Source: Phycobacter azelaicus (GTDB taxonomy: Bacteria > Pseudomonadota > Alphaproteobacteria > Rhodobacterales > Rhodobacteraceae). From it: a stretch of DNA of 64,000 bases. The DNA is taken from positions 2,326,001 to 2,390,000 of the forward strand of contig NZ_WKFH01000003.1 of assembly GCF_014884385.1 (NCBI RefSeq), written 5' to 3'. The notes beneath the pieces were generated by a model. It did not search any database. It worked only from the letters and a program-made list of their open reading frames with translations, and was not told where the DNA came from. A program made the position numbers and the translations under genes. This document shows, piece by piece, positions 36,368 through 45,540 of the stretch. The stretch's first letter is position 1, and each line of letters opens with the position of its first letter.

Positions 36368-37444
36368 ATGGCAGTTGAGAAAAAAAGCGGCCCATGGAAA
36401 GTTCTGATTATCGACGACAGTGCTGTCGTCAGGCAGACCATGCAGAAAATACTCGACGGCGATCCGGATCTTGAGGTCATGGCGGTTGCCTCGGATCCGT
36501 TTGTGGCGGCGGAAAGGATCCGGCAGCAGGTTCCGGATGTCATCACCTTGGACGTCGAGATGCCACGCATGGACGGCATTACTTTCCTGCGGCGCCTCAT
36601 GGCGCAGAAGCCGATCCCTGTGGTGATCTGTTCCACCCTGGTAACGGACCGGTCGGAAACCCTGTCAGAGGCGCTTGATGCCGGGGCAGTCGACATCGTG
36701 CTGAAGCCAGAACTTGGGATCAAAGAGTTCTTTGAGGAGGCCTGCATGACCCTGCGCGATACGGTCAAGGCAGCGGCGCAGGCCAAGCTGCAGATCGTTC
36801 GTCGTCCGAAGGTGCAGGAAAAACTCAACGCTGATGTCATGCTGGCTCCCCCTAGCAAGGCGATGGCGCGTACTACGGAAAAGGTAATCGCAATTGGTGC
36901 GTCCACAGGGGGCACCGAGGCTTTGCGTATCGTGCTGGAGGGTTTGCCTATGGATTGCCCACCGATCCTCATTGTTCAGCATATGCCCGAGACCTTCACC
37001 GGTGCCTTTGCCCGTCGTCTTGACGCTACATGCGATGTGACCGTGCGGGAGGCCCGTTCGGGTGATCGCATGTTGCGCGGCCATGTCCTGATCGCGCCCG
37101 GAAATCGCCATACACTGCTATCGCGCAGCGGGGCCCACTACAGTGTGGAGGTCAAGGATGGTCCTTTGGTCTCGCGCCATCGCCCGTCCGTCGATGTGAT
37201 GTTTCGGTCCGTCGCGCGCTATGCCGGAAAGAATGCTGTGGGTGTTATCATGACGGGCATGGGGGATGATGGGGCCAAGGGACTGCTGGAGATGCGGCAG
37301 GCGGGTGCGCGGACGATAGGCCAGAACGAGGAGAGTTGCGTGGTTTATGGAATGCCCAAGGAAGCCAAGAAGGCCGGCGGTGTTGATGAGGAAATCCATT
37401 TGGACAGAATAGCCAGCGCAATCAGGCGCCTGTCCTCGACATGA
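36368..37444 (+). CDS. cheB: Chemotaxis methylesterase/deamidase CheB
   Basis: A 358-residue CheB: receiver with IDDSAVVRQ and the phospho-Asp in [12 protein letters not shown], linker, and the methylesterase domain with catalytic Ser in [11 protein letters not shown], His in VQHMPETF and Asp in [12 protein letters not shown]. It is the last gene of the operon. The ATG at 36368 is preferred over the GTG at 36365 and follows GAGAAGG. Confidence 0.95.
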   Translation: MAVEKKSGPWKVLIIDDSAVVRQTMQKILDGDPDLEVMAVASDPFVAAERIRQQVPDVITLDVEMPRMDGITFLRRLMAQKPIPVVICSTLVTDRSETLSEALDAGAVDIVLKPELGIKEFFEEACMTLRDTVKAAAQAKLQIVRRPKVQEKLNADVMLAPPSKAMARTTEKVIAIGASTGGTEALRIVLEGLPMDCPPILIVQHMPETFTGAFARRLDATCDVTVREARSGDRMLRGHVLIAPGNRHTLLSRSGAHYSVEVKDGPLVSRHRPSVDVMFRSVARYAGKNAVGVIMTGMGDDGAKGLLEMRQAGARTIGQNEESCVVYGMPKEAKKAGGVDEEIHLDRIASAIRRLSST

Positions 37445-37484
37445 AACAACACCCGACTGAGAAAACCGCGCGTTGTGTTGTTTT
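37444..37484 (+). terminator. Possible terminator of the che operon
   Basis: Inverted repeat AAACAACAC (from 37444) and GTGTTGTTT (37475-37483) with a 22-base loop, ending in a short T run. The long loop and short T-tract make it a weak candidate, but its position at the cheB stop is right. Confidence 0.4.
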
Positions 37485-37496
37485 CTGAAGGGGAGG

Positions 37497-37571
37497 TGGC
37501 AGCCCGTAGGGGAATCGAACCCCTCTTTCCAGGTTGAAAACCTGGCGTCCTAACCGATAGACGAACGGGCC
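37497..37571 (-). tRNA. tRNA-Glu (anticodon UUC)
   Basis: A full cloverleaf reads on the minus strand from 37571 (GGCCCGT) to the encoded CCA at 37497-37499. The anticodon stem CCAGG/CCTGG encloses TTTTCAA, giving anticodon TTC for Glu. The T-arm GGGGTTCGATTCCCC is perfect. It separates the chemotaxis operon from the accessory region. The accessory DNA lies on its 5' side rather than its 3' end, so it is not a standard tRNA 3'-end insertion. Confidence 0.95.
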
Positions 37572-37742
37572 ACGCTCTGTCTGAGCCGGTGTTTACTCAT
37601 AGTGTCGGGAGCGTGCAAGAGTGTTTATGGCTCAATTGCGAAGAAAACACTCGCACATGGTATCGCCCCTCAAGGGGCATGACATCCCGCAGGAGTGGCG
37701 CGCTCCACTGATCAGCCCCACCTGAGTGGTCCGTTTTGATTG

Positions 37743-38594
37743 TTAGTGCATGACCGGTCTCGGGTCCATCGGGATGATGGTTTCCGGGGCGGGAGGGCGA
37801 TAGCCCAAGGCACTATGTGGTCGTTTGGTATTGTAGTGTTTCCTCCATTGTTCGATCAGGATTTCCGCTTCCCGAAGGCTGTAGAAGACTTCTCCGTTGA
37901 GCAGTTCATCGCGGAACCTGGCATTGAGGCTTTCGCAGTAGCCGTTCTCCCAAGGTGACCCGGGCGCGATGTAGGCGGTCTTGGCGCCGACGGCCCTGAT
38001 CCAATCTTGAACGGCCTGAGCCACGAACTCCGGGCCGTTGTCAGACCGGATGTAATCCGGCACACCCCGCATGATGAACAGGTCGCTCAAGGCATCGATC
38101 ACGTCACCCGAGTTCAGCTTGCGCTTCACCTTGATCGCCAAGCATTCCCGACTGTGCTCGTCCAAGATGTTGAGCGTCCGGAAGACCTTTCCGTCCTCCG
38201 TCCGGCAGTGGACAAAGTCATAGCTCCAGACGTGGTTGCGATACTCAGGGCGCAGCCGGACACAGGATCCGTCATAAAGCCAGAGCCGTCCCTTCTTCGG
38301 TTGCTTCATTGGCACTTTCAGCCCCTCTCGTCGCCATAGGCGCTCGACCCGCTTGTCGTTCACCTCCCAGCCCGCATCTCTCAGCAAAGCCGCGATCCGA
38401 CGATAGCCGTAACGGCCATACTGCCGCGCCAGTTCGACCATGTCCGCGACCAGACGCTCCTCATCGGCACGGCCATGCGGCACCTTCCTCTGCGTGGATC
38501 GGTGCTGACCCAAGACACGGCAGGCGCGTCTCTCGGACAGATGGAACCGGGTGCGAACGTGATCGATGCAGGCACGGCGGCGAGCGGGGCTCAA
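37743..38594 (-). CDS. IS3-family transposase OrfB
   Basis: A 283-residue integrase-core transposase. It has an N-terminal HTH-like region (YGRYGYRRIAALLRDAGW) and the DDE residues: Asp in WSYDFVHC, Asp in SDNGPEF and Glu in NGYCESLNARF. It overlaps orfA by four bases. Frameshifting onto orfA would normally make the OrfAB fusion; a plain stop-start overlap is also possible here. Confidence 0.92.
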   Translation of the reverse strand: MSPARRRACIDHVRTRFHLSERRACRVLGQHRSTQRKVPHGRADEERLVADMVELARQYGRYGYRRIAALLRDAGWEVNDKRVERLWRREGLKVPMKQPKKGRLWLYDGSCVRLRPEYRNHVWSYDFVHCRTEDGKVFRTLNILDEHSRECLAIKVKRKLNSGDVIDALSDLFIMRGVPDYIRSDNGPEFVAQAVQDWIRAVGAKTAYIAPGSPWENGYCESLNARFRDELLNGEVFYSLREAEILIEQWRKHYNTKRPHSALGYRPPAPETIIPMDPRPVMH

Positions 38595-38869
38595 AAGTTT
38601 CCCTTTGCCGCCTCCGCCAGGATCAGCTTGTCCAAAGTCAGATCCGAGACGGCTTTTCTCAACCGTTCGTTCTCTTTCTGGAGGCGCTTCAGTTCCCTGA
38701 GTTGGTCGGTTCCCATACCGCCGTATTTCTTGCGCCAGCGATAATAGGTCTGCTCAGTAATGCGAACCTCGCGGATCGCATCCGCCCGCGCCATGCCTTG
38801 CCCGACAAGCACTTCAACCTGCCGCAGCTTCGTGACAATCTCTTCCGGCTTGTGTCTCTTCGTAGCCAT
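38591..38869 (-). CDS. IS3-family transposase OrfA
   Basis: A 92-residue HTH protein: EEIVTKLRQVEVLVGQGM, TEQTYYRWRKKYGG and a leucine-zipper-like helix (LKRLQKENERLRKAV). It binds the inverted repeats of the element and dimerises. Intact. Confidence 0.92.
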   Translation of the reverse strand: MATKRHKPEEIVTKLRQVEVLVGQGMARADAIREVRITEQTYYRWRKKYGGMGTDQLRELKRLQKENERLRKAVSDLTLDKLILAEAAKGNF

Positions 38870-38925
38870 TCTGATCCTCCGTTTTCCTAAACATAACGGC
38901 GGACCACTTCAGTGGGGGAGGATCA

Positions 38926-39365
38926 GGTGCTGCCACGCCTACCAGTGGGGGCAGCCTCCCAGGTCGTCTCGGGTTCGAACCAGATCGTTAGCGAACCTCG
39001 GCGCCTTAGCGATGCGTTGTAGGTTGGCAAAGCCTGGCTCTGTCAGTTGGGTGTATCGGCCTGCTCATGGAACCCGGTTACCGTGCTGGCTTTACGAGAT
39101 AAACCCGTCAGGTGGCTTTTGAAAAAGAGCCTCGCCGTGTCATCAAAACAAGCCCTCTGCCGGTCGCAGGAGGTGGTTTAGCTCCGTAATTTGGAGAACG
39201 CAGATTCCAGATGGTAAACGATGCTCATCCCAAAGGTATTCGCTTATCGCAGAAGGAAGGTACCGCCATCATCTTAGGTTGCGACCATAGGGTGCACTGG
39301 TGGCCTAAAGACGACGACGGGATCCCTTTTGGACCAACTGACCGGTCCCGTGCTATACTCAGTGC
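38926..39365. other. Non-coding stretch after the IS element
   Basis: I see no gene on either strand in these 440 bases. A possible promoter lies at its right end: TTGGAC (39329-39334) and TATACT (39354-39359) with a long 19-bp spacer. The palindrome GGTTCGAACC at 38972-38981 looks T-loop-like but has no tRNA around it. Confidence 0.4.
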
Positions 39366-39578
39366 ATGACCACCTTCGAAGCCATCCTCTCCATCACTGC
39401 TGTAATCGTCAGTGCGGCCGTGATCGCGTATATGCGCCACCTTGGTAAGATCTCGGGCCGTGATCGCCCCCATGATCCGGAGCGTCTGCGCCGCTTCATA
39501 GCGAATGCGCCCTATGACGCGTTGAAGCGCCGTCCTGAGAAGGAAACACGATGCTCGCCACCATCACCAGAGAAGTGA
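39366..39578 (+). CDS. Possible small membrane protein
   Basis: A 70-residue frame starting MTTFEAILSITAVIVSAAVIAY, a single N-terminal membrane segment, then a basic tail (RRPEKETR). The TATACT hexamer at 39354-39359 would start transcription at or next to the ATG, giving a leaderless message; no ribosome site is present. The family is unknown and it could be spurious. Confidence 0.35.
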   Translation: MTTFEAILSITAVIVSAAVIAYMRHLGKISGRDRPHDPERLRRFIANAPYDALKRRPEKETRCSPPSPEK

Positions 39579-39804
39579 TCGTCGACGTAGACAGGATCGG
39601 ACCACGCTTAACCGTCGTCATCGCGGTCAACTGTGCAATGCGGCCGCGGTGCCAGATTAAGCCAACTTTGATGTAGAGAAACGCGTGCGCGTCGCGCCCT
39701 GCACTTGCTCGAAGATATGGGCTAATAGGACCAGGGGAACGGATGTCCAAGCGCGTGCGCCGTTTCAGCTTCTACCTCGTGTGAGAACGACTGATCTGTA
39801 ATCA

Positions 39805-40056
39805 GTGGAGCGGAAGGGGGCTGGAGCAACTGCAGGATGCAAAAAAAGGATCGCGTCACCGAAGCCCCGGGAAGGCAGGCTGGATTCCGGCGAGTTAAGT
39901 GATGAACAACACGCTGCCTGGGGGAAGGTCTTCACCAAGCTTATGGGCGAACCAGGCCCTGAGGAAGAGGCCTTCTTTGCCGGTCGCCGGAACCTGGGAT
40001 TGGGTGTCCGCCGCGATGACAAGGGCGAGCTGATCTACGCGCGGCCAAAGGATTAG
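39805..40056 (+). CDS. Possible small hypothetical protein
   Basis: An 83-residue frame with a GTG start. The N-terminal third is basic and low-grade. The C-terminal part (LSDEQHAAWGKVFTKLMGEP, FFAGRRNLGLGVRRDDKGEL) reads like real protein, so this may be the remains of a longer gene. The family is not recognised. Confidence 0.25.
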   Translation: MERKGAGATAGCKKRIASPKPREGRLDSGELSDEQHAAWGKVFTKLMGEPGPEEEAFFAGRRNLGLGVRRDDKGELIYARPKD

Positions 40057-40348
40057 CTATCAATCGAGGCGGTGCTGAAGCCTACTCCCCGTTAATCAGA
40101 GGTGGTGCGGCTTTTTCGACCCGTTTTCCGCCTGGCTAAGTTATTGTAGTGGTTTCATTTCAGGCGGCGGCTTTCAGGGGCTGGTGCGGCGCACCGTAGG
40201 CTTCGCTTGGGGCTAACAGCTCATACGTTCAGTGCGAGCGTTTTTCGCTTTAGTGGCTGTTTTAGGTGCCGGTCTCCAAGGCAGATCATCCCATTAGGTC
40301 AAAGCACGTCAGGAGCATGCCGTCGCGTAAGCGAATGAAAGGCGCCGA

Positions 40349-42334
40349 CTACTTTGACACAAGGTCTGAAAAGAACTCGGACACGGGGGTTACTCCTGAC
40401 ATCCAAAGATAGTCCCTTGCACGTGTGGCAGCTACATAGAGCAAATGCCTTTCAGTCGCCATGACTTCGTCGAGTTGAGCTTCGTCTCGCGCGGCCATGA
40501 TCCTGCGTTCGTCAGGTAGAACGTCGTGATCAAGAGCGACAATTGCCACAGCCCTGAATTCGGCACCTTTTGCATCGTGCATGACCATGGTGTTTACGGT
40601 ATTATCCCCCAAGGAAGCGCATATTTGCTCTTTAAGTTGCTCCCGACGCACAAGGACTGCGATTTCGTCCGAAGGAACACCAAGTTCTGTTAATCCCGCA
40701 AGCCAAGTCCTGAGCGCCGAAACCTCTTCATCGCGGTCGCAAAAAGCCGCCATTTCCGGCGGCGGACCGTCGAATACTGATGTTACTCCGGTGCGACTGT
40801 CTTCACTGCCGTCCGCTTCAACGAGGATTTCTGGTAACAGAGTGTCGCTTCGAACACGGATTTGGTGGGACGTCCGGTAGTTGACCTTAAGGCTTCTCGA
40901 CCGGCCGCGGATGGAAACGCCTGCAGCTGACCAAGGGAACGGTGCGCGGAAAATGCGTTGCCCAATGTCGCCAGCAAAGAAAAGGCCGTTTTTAGCTTCA
41001 CCCAGTGCGGATCCAAGCAGCAGCAACTCTGCGACAGAGATATCTTGTGCCTCGTCCACAACCACATGATCGAATGGGAAATTCCCATGACGGCGCAGAT
41101 CATGCGCCATCTGCGCCTCTGTTGTGTAGCCTTCGGCCTGAAGCCTTTCACGTGTGGCTTCGAACACCATCCAAAGCGCATCTCGTCGCGAGGTTGCCAT
41201 GCGTACCTTGCGCCCAAGCCGTGGCAGGTCTCGATAGGTGTCCATGTCAGGCACATCCCAAGCGTCGACGATCAGTGACCACTCATCAAAAAGGAAGTCC
41301 GGATCAACCTGGACGCTGCAGGAAGCAGCCGCTTCTTCGAGGAAATGGCGCAGCGTGCTTTCATCGGCAAGTTCGTGATTTCCGAAGTGTTGCACATGAA
41401 GCCGCAGTATCAACGAGCCGAGTGCTTCAACGCAAACTCGATCAAGCTTATCCAGCCCAGCAACGAGCGGTAGCTTTTCTCGCAATCGATCCGCCAGCTT
41501 CCGGTTGAAGGTCGTGAGAAGCACGCGTTTCTCTGGCACTTCCGCCAGCCGCGCGGCGCGGTGCAGCGCGACCACCGTTTTGCCCGTGCCTGCTGAGCCG
41601 ACGACCCGTGCGGGGCCTGAGAAGTCGCGGGTGACGTATTCTACTTGGGCCGGATGCAGGAAGACCGACCATTTTTCCCATGGGGCGTCCAGCGCAGCTT
41701 GCAACTCTTCCACATTCTCGAATACACGGAAACGGCGTGCGGCATCGGGGTGCGCGTAGGGGTCTGCGCTGGAGGGGGACGGCGTTGGACGTGTGCCCGT
41801 CGCCGCTTGTATCAAGGCTTCCCCGGCTTCGGCGGGAAGGTGCCCGGCAATGTCCAGAACCGTCTCTTCTGTTGCCTCACGCACCGTATCGAGCCAATCT
41901 TCCGGCACACCCCAGGACAAAAGGGTGTCATCGGACTCGTCCGCGAAGAGGCGTGGCAGTCGCACGGCTTCTTCGACATAGCGTTGTATGATCACTTCCT
42001 CGACAGTCTCGCGGATCTCGACGATCTGCGCGGCCCCGGTGCGGGGGTGGGTGTCGATGCGGCGCGTCTCGGCCCAACGATAGGCGTCGTCATGATGTCC
42101 GACCCAAGCCAGCAGGGTGGCGCCGTCTTTTTTGTGCAGGACCAGCCGGATGTCGCGGTTGACCCGGGCGGTCCAGAAATACGGATCGCGTGCCCGGTCG
42201 ACGCGGTGCATCTGCAGGCCCGGATTGGCGGGGTTCATCTGAAGGTCAAATGCTGCCGTCTTGACCGCCTTTTGCTCCTGCGCGGTCAGCTTGGCGAGGC
42301 TGTCGGTAAAGGTGTCGGCTATGCGGGTGGTCAT
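40349..42334 (-). CDS. UvrD-family helicase with RelE/ParE-like N-terminal domain
   Basis: A 661-residue protein, last gene of the minus-strand restriction operon. Residues 1-93 resemble a RelE/ParE-type toxin fold (FTDSLAKLTAQEQKAV, FWTARVNRDIRLVLHK, WVGHHDDAYRWAE). The rest is a superfamily 1 helicase: Walker A VGSAGTGKTVVAL near residue 243, VVVDEAQDIS near 425, VNYRTSHQIR, the HDAKGAEFRAV motif and LLYVAATRARDYLWM. Its start overlaps the DUF4357 gene stop (ATGA). It probably unwinds or translocates on DNA for the neighbouring restriction system. Whether the N-terminal domain cleaves RNA, binds DNA or is structural is unknown. Confidence 0.87.
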   Translation of the reverse strand: MTTRIADTFTDSLAKLTAQEQKAVKTAAFDLQMNPANPGLQMHRVDRARDPYFWTARVNRDIRLVLHKKDGATLLAWVGHHDDAYRWAETRRIDTHPRTGAAQIVEIRETVEEVIIQRYVEEAVRLPRLFADESDDTLLSWGVPEDWLDTVREATEETVLDIAGHLPAEAGEALIQAATGTRPTPSPSSADPYAHPDAARRFRVFENVEELQAALDAPWEKWSVFLHPAQVEYVTRDFSGPARVVGSAGTGKTVVALHRAARLAEVPEKRVLLTTFNRKLADRLREKLPLVAGLDKLDRVCVEALGSLILRLHVQHFGNHELADESTLRHFLEEAAASCSVQVDPDFLFDEWSLIVDAWDVPDMDTYRDLPRLGRKVRMATSRRDALWMVFEATRERLQAEGYTTEAQMAHDLRRHGNFPFDHVVVDEAQDISVAELLLLGSALGEAKNGLFFAGDIGQRIFRAPFPWSAAGVSIRGRSRSLKVNYRTSHQIRVRSDTLLPEILVEADGSEDSRTGVTSVFDGPPPEMAAFCDRDEEVSALRTWLAGLTELGVPSDEIAVLVRREQLKEQICASLGDNTVNTMVMHDAKGAEFRAVAIVALDHDVLPDERRIMAARDEAQLDEVMATERHLLYVAATRARDYLWMSGVTPVSEFFSDLVSK

Positions 42335-42654
42335 CGGCCAAAAGCCTCCTTGAGGCTTCGACCTGTCTTTTCGTCCTTCCAGAGTTGTGGGCCGCTGGCG
42401 TTGCCGTCCTTGACTATACCTGCCGCGGCGCTTGCGCTGGTGAACTCGTAGTCACGCGTGAACCTCAACAGTTCGGGATCCTTGTCGGCGCATAAAACGC
42501 CATCCCGAAGCAACTTGTCCCGCAACGGCCTGTCTCGTTTCTTGCGAGGTGAGCCCTCCGCCATTGCGGTCGAACCGGCGCGAACGAGAAATCTGTTGTC
42601 AGTGGGCTTTCCATATGCTTGTGCTTTCTCGGGTCTAAATACGAACCAAGTCAT
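42331..42654 (-). CDS. Small DUF4357-domain protein
   Basis: A 107-residue protein. Its C-terminal half (LLRFTRDYEFTSASAAAGIV, GPQLWKDEKTGRSLKEAF) matches DUF4357, a small domain often found at the C-terminus of restriction-modification subunits or alone beside them. The N-terminus (MTWFVFRPEKAQAYGKPTDN) is not recognised. It starts 3 bp after the methyltransferase stop and overlaps the helicase start. It is probably an accessory of the modification or restriction complex. Confidence 0.75.
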   Translation of the reverse strand: MTWFVFRPEKAQAYGKPTDNRFLVRAGSTAMAEGSPRKKRDRPLRDKLLRDGVLCADKDPELLRFTRDYEFTSASAAAGIVKDGNASGPQLWKDEKTGRSLKEAFGR

Positions 42655-42657
42655 CCC

Positions 42658-45540
42658 TCAAACCCCCATCACCTTCATCACCTCATCCCCCAGATGGTTG
42701 ATCACCTTCACCGCGATCCGCCCCGATTTCGGGCGCGAGAACGGGCGCGAAATGGTGCGTTTCAGGCTGTCCCAGGCTTCTTCGTCGATCTCGCCTTTCA
42801 GCGTGGTGCGCAGCTGCTTGTAGGGGATGTCTGCGCCGGGGAAATAGGCGTGGCGGACGAAGAAGCTTTCTTCGTTGTAATCGGTGTCGATAAACCAGCA
42901 GGCGATATCGTCCGGCTCTGATGCTACAACTTCGCCGGTCTGGGGTTTGAACACATCGACGCCGCGCAGCTCGACGCGCAGCTTGTCGCCATCCTCGATC
43001 ACCTCGATATCCGGCTCGCCGAAGACCACGAACAGGTTGCCGCCTCCGGCCTTGAGGTCATCGGCCATGTGCAGGTCGGGGTTCATCCGCGCCTGCAGGA
43101 TCGGCACGCGGCCCAGTTTGCGGAACTCGGCCGTGTGGGCGTCGAAGTTGAAGGCGCAGGCAATCACGATGTCGAAGCCGGCATCGGCGGCCTCGCGCGC
43201 GGCGGCGACCAGATCGGCGCGCTGCACGGTGCCGTATTCGGGGCCGATGAAGATGCCGGCGCGGCGTTCGGTGTCGCCCTCCATATACCGCCCCTCGGCG
43301 GCCAGCCAGTCACCAGGCCAGGGGGTGAGGGCGGTGAAGTCGATCTTGTCCGCCTTGCCCGATTGCTGCACTCCGGCTTTCTTGAGGTTCTCCAGGATCG
43401 ACTCGCGGAAATTCTCGGCCTCCTGCGCGCGACTGCGCTTTCCTTGGGCGGCATCATGCTCGTCGATCAACTCGCCATATTCGTTGACCGCCTGCGTGCG
43501 GTGGGGCGATAGGCTTTCGACCGTGAACGGCCCGGCGACGCGGATGCGCTTCTTGTCCTCATAGGGCTTGTCATAGAGGTATTCGAAATCGGCCTTGGCG
43601 GCGATCGAGGCGTCGATTTCTTTCTGCCGCGCGATGCGCGCCTCCCAGAACTGCGCCAGCGCATGTTTGGCCGCGTCGGGCCAATCGTCGGGCGCGTCGC
43701 GGGGGATTTCCCATTCCATGAAGCCGTTTGCCGGGGCCATCTCTCCGCTGGGCATCTCGACCTCGCCTTGGGCGGTGAAGTCGATCTCTTGCCCCTTGCG
43801 CCCGCCGGTCGTCACCTCGAAGGGCGTGGGGTGGCCCTTGAGGGCGGCGTTGAGGGCTTCGCGGGCGTCTTCCACGGCGGGCTGCATCCGGTCCCAGATC
43901 ACGTCGATCTCGGTGTTGTTGGCGATGGATTTCAGCGTGATGTGGGGGACGCGCTGGTAGACGAAGCCGTGGCGGATGTCGTTGTAGGTGGCATGGGTCG
44001 CAGGGGCAGAGCGGGTGATCTCGGCCTCTTTCTTCTGGCCTTCGGGGGAGTCCTTGAGCAGGTAGAAGGGATATTTCGCCCCCATGATCCGCGCGCGGGC
44101 GAGCGCAAGGGCCACGCGTGAGGTGTCGATGGTGATCCAGCGCCGCCCCCATTGCTCGGCCACATAGGCCGTGGTGCCGGAGCCGCAGGTGGGATCGAGC
44201 ACGAGGTCGCCGGGGTCGGTGGTCATGAGGAGGCAGCGTTGAATCGCCCGGGCATCGGTTTGCACCACATAAACTTTGTCATCTCCCACAAAGCCACCGA
44301 CCCCAGTATCCTGCCAGAGGTTCGCCATAGGGATAATCTGATTGTCCGCGATAAAGCGAACCATCCGAAGACGATTGCCTTTCTTGGCAAATCGGTCTGC
44401 CTTGGTAAGACGTTCCATGCCCGTTGGCGTCGTCTTCCAATGGGAATTGGCGGCACACGGAATCTGTTCACCTTGGAAGTTCATCGCACTGGATGAAGTT
44501 GGAGACAAACCCGCCGAGGTTAGAGGGTTTCGCGCAAAGACTTCCGATCCAGCGGGCGGTGGGACGATTTTTTCACGTTCCTGCTTGGTAAGCTGACGGC
44601 GTTCGCCATTTTCCAGCTGAACGCTATCGAAGAACTGTGTGTCTGAATTTTCAAAGGTTCGGAAAGCATACACGTTCCTGATCTTTGGGGCTGATGTCTT
44701 CGAAAACCAGAGAATGTGGTCAAAGACGTTGGAAAGCACGCCAGAAGCGTCATAGGCATTTTTCTTGAACCATATCGAACTCACAAAGTGCTCCTCCCCA
44801 AACACCTCATCCATCAGCGCCCGCACCCGGTGGACGTTCTCGTCGCCGATCTGGACGAAGCAGGAGCCGCTCTCGGTCAGCAGTTCCCGCGCCACCACCA
44901 GTCGGTCGCGCAAATACTGAAGGTAGGAATGGATGCCGTCGCGCCAGGTGTCGCGGAAGGCCTTCACCTGCTCGGGCTCGCGGGTCAGATGCTCCAGCTT
45001 GCCGTCCTTCACGTCGCGCGACTGCGTGGACCACTGGAAGTTGGAGTTGAACTTGATGCCATAGGGCGGGTCGATATAGATCGCCTGCACCTGGCCTTTC
45101 AGCCCCTCACGCTCGGCCAAGGACGCCATCACCTGCAACCCGTCGCCCAGGATCATCCGGTTCGACCATTTCTGCTGGTGGCGGTAGAATTCCACCTCGG
45201 CCTCGCGGTCCTCGTCCGTGATCCCGAAATGATCGAACAGATCGACACCCGCGCCCTCGCCATTGCGGGGATTGCCGGCGCGCAGATCCTCGATGATCGC
45301 CTTGGGATGCACCTGTTCCTGCAGGTAAATGGGGGGCGCATCGGCGGTGACGGCAGCCGCGTCGATATCCTTGCCGCGCCAGATCAGCTGCGGGTCAAGG
45401 TCGGGGTTGCGGCGCTGATAGGCCACCTTGATGGGGCGGGCATCGTCCGGGTCCATCATCGGCGCCAGTTCCGGCGTGGGAATGTTCACGCGGTCGGTGT
45501 CATGGGTGATCGGCTCGATCGGGGTTTTCTTGTCGGTCAT
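42658..45540 (-). CDS. mod: Type III-like DNA methyltransferase (beta-class, N6-adenine)
   Basis: A 960-residue site-specific methyltransferase. The catalytic motif DPPYGI (near residue 153) precedes the SAM motif DPTCGSGTTAYVAEQWGRRW (near residue 452), the beta-class order. Target recognition sequence lies between them and also in the long C-terminal half, which makes the protein longer than the usual Mod of about 650 residues. Its start overlaps the NYN gene stop (ATGA). It should modify adenine and give specificity to the restriction helicase. The recognition sequence cannot be read. Confidence 0.9.
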   Translation of the reverse strand: MTDKKTPIEPITHDTDRVNIPTPELAPMMDPDDARPIKVAYQRRNPDLDPQLIWRGKDIDAAAVTADAPPIYLQEQVHPKAIIEDLRAGNPRNGEGAGVDLFDHFGITDEDREAEVEFYRHQQKWSNRMILGDGLQVMASLAEREGLKGQVQAIYIDPPYGIKFNSNFQWSTQSRDVKDGKLEHLTREPEQVKAFRDTWRDGIHSYLQYLRDRLVVARELLTESGSCFVQIGDENVHRVRALMDEVFGEEHFVSSIWFKKNAYDASGVLSNVFDHILWFSKTSAPKIRNVYAFRTFENSDTQFFDSVQLENGERRQLTKQEREKIVPPPAGSEVFARNPLTSAGLSPTSSSAMNFQGEQIPCAANSHWKTTPTGMERLTKADRFAKKGNRLRMVRFIADNQIIPMANLWQDTGVGGFVGDDKVYVVQTDARAIQRCLLMTTDPGDLVLDPTCGSGTTAYVAEQWGRRWITIDTSRVALALARARIMGAKYPFYLLKDSPEGQKKEAEITRSAPATHATYNDIRHGFVYQRVPHITLKSIANNTEIDVIWDRMQPAVEDAREALNAALKGHPTPFEVTTGGRKGQEIDFTAQGEVEMPSGEMAPANGFMEWEIPRDAPDDWPDAAKHALAQFWEARIARQKEIDASIAAKADFEYLYDKPYEDKKRIRVAGPFTVESLSPHRTQAVNEYGELIDEHDAAQGKRSRAQEAENFRESILENLKKAGVQQSGKADKIDFTALTPWPGDWLAAEGRYMEGDTERRAGIFIGPEYGTVQRADLVAAAREAADAGFDIVIACAFNFDAHTAEFRKLGRVPILQARMNPDLHMADDLKAGGGNLFVVFGEPDIEVIEDGDKLRVELRGVDVFKPQTGEVVASEPDDIACWFIDTDYNEESFFVRHAYFPGADIPYKQLRTTLKGEIDEEAWDSLKRTISRPFSRPKSGRIAVKVINHLGDEVMKVMGV

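Larger units (their letters stand above)
37709..38925 (-). mobile_element. IS3-family insertion sequence, apparently intact
   Basis: A 1217-bp element bounded by imperfect inverted repeats of about 25 bp that begin TGATC and end GTGGTCC (37709-37733 and 38901-38925). It carries overlapping orfA and orfB on the minus strand with complete catalytic residues. No target-site duplication is visible at the ends. It sits between tRNA-Glu and the defence genes. Confidence 0.85.

Noticed and set aside
38950..38995. Possible tRNA or attachment-site fragment with GGTTCGAACC
   Set aside because: No acceptor, D or anticodon stem can be formed around it and it does not match the tRNA-Glu 3' end.
40057..40348. 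Possible small gene or IS end downstream of the helicase
   Set aside because: No frame with a ribosome site and no inverted repeat pair could be identified; left unannotated.
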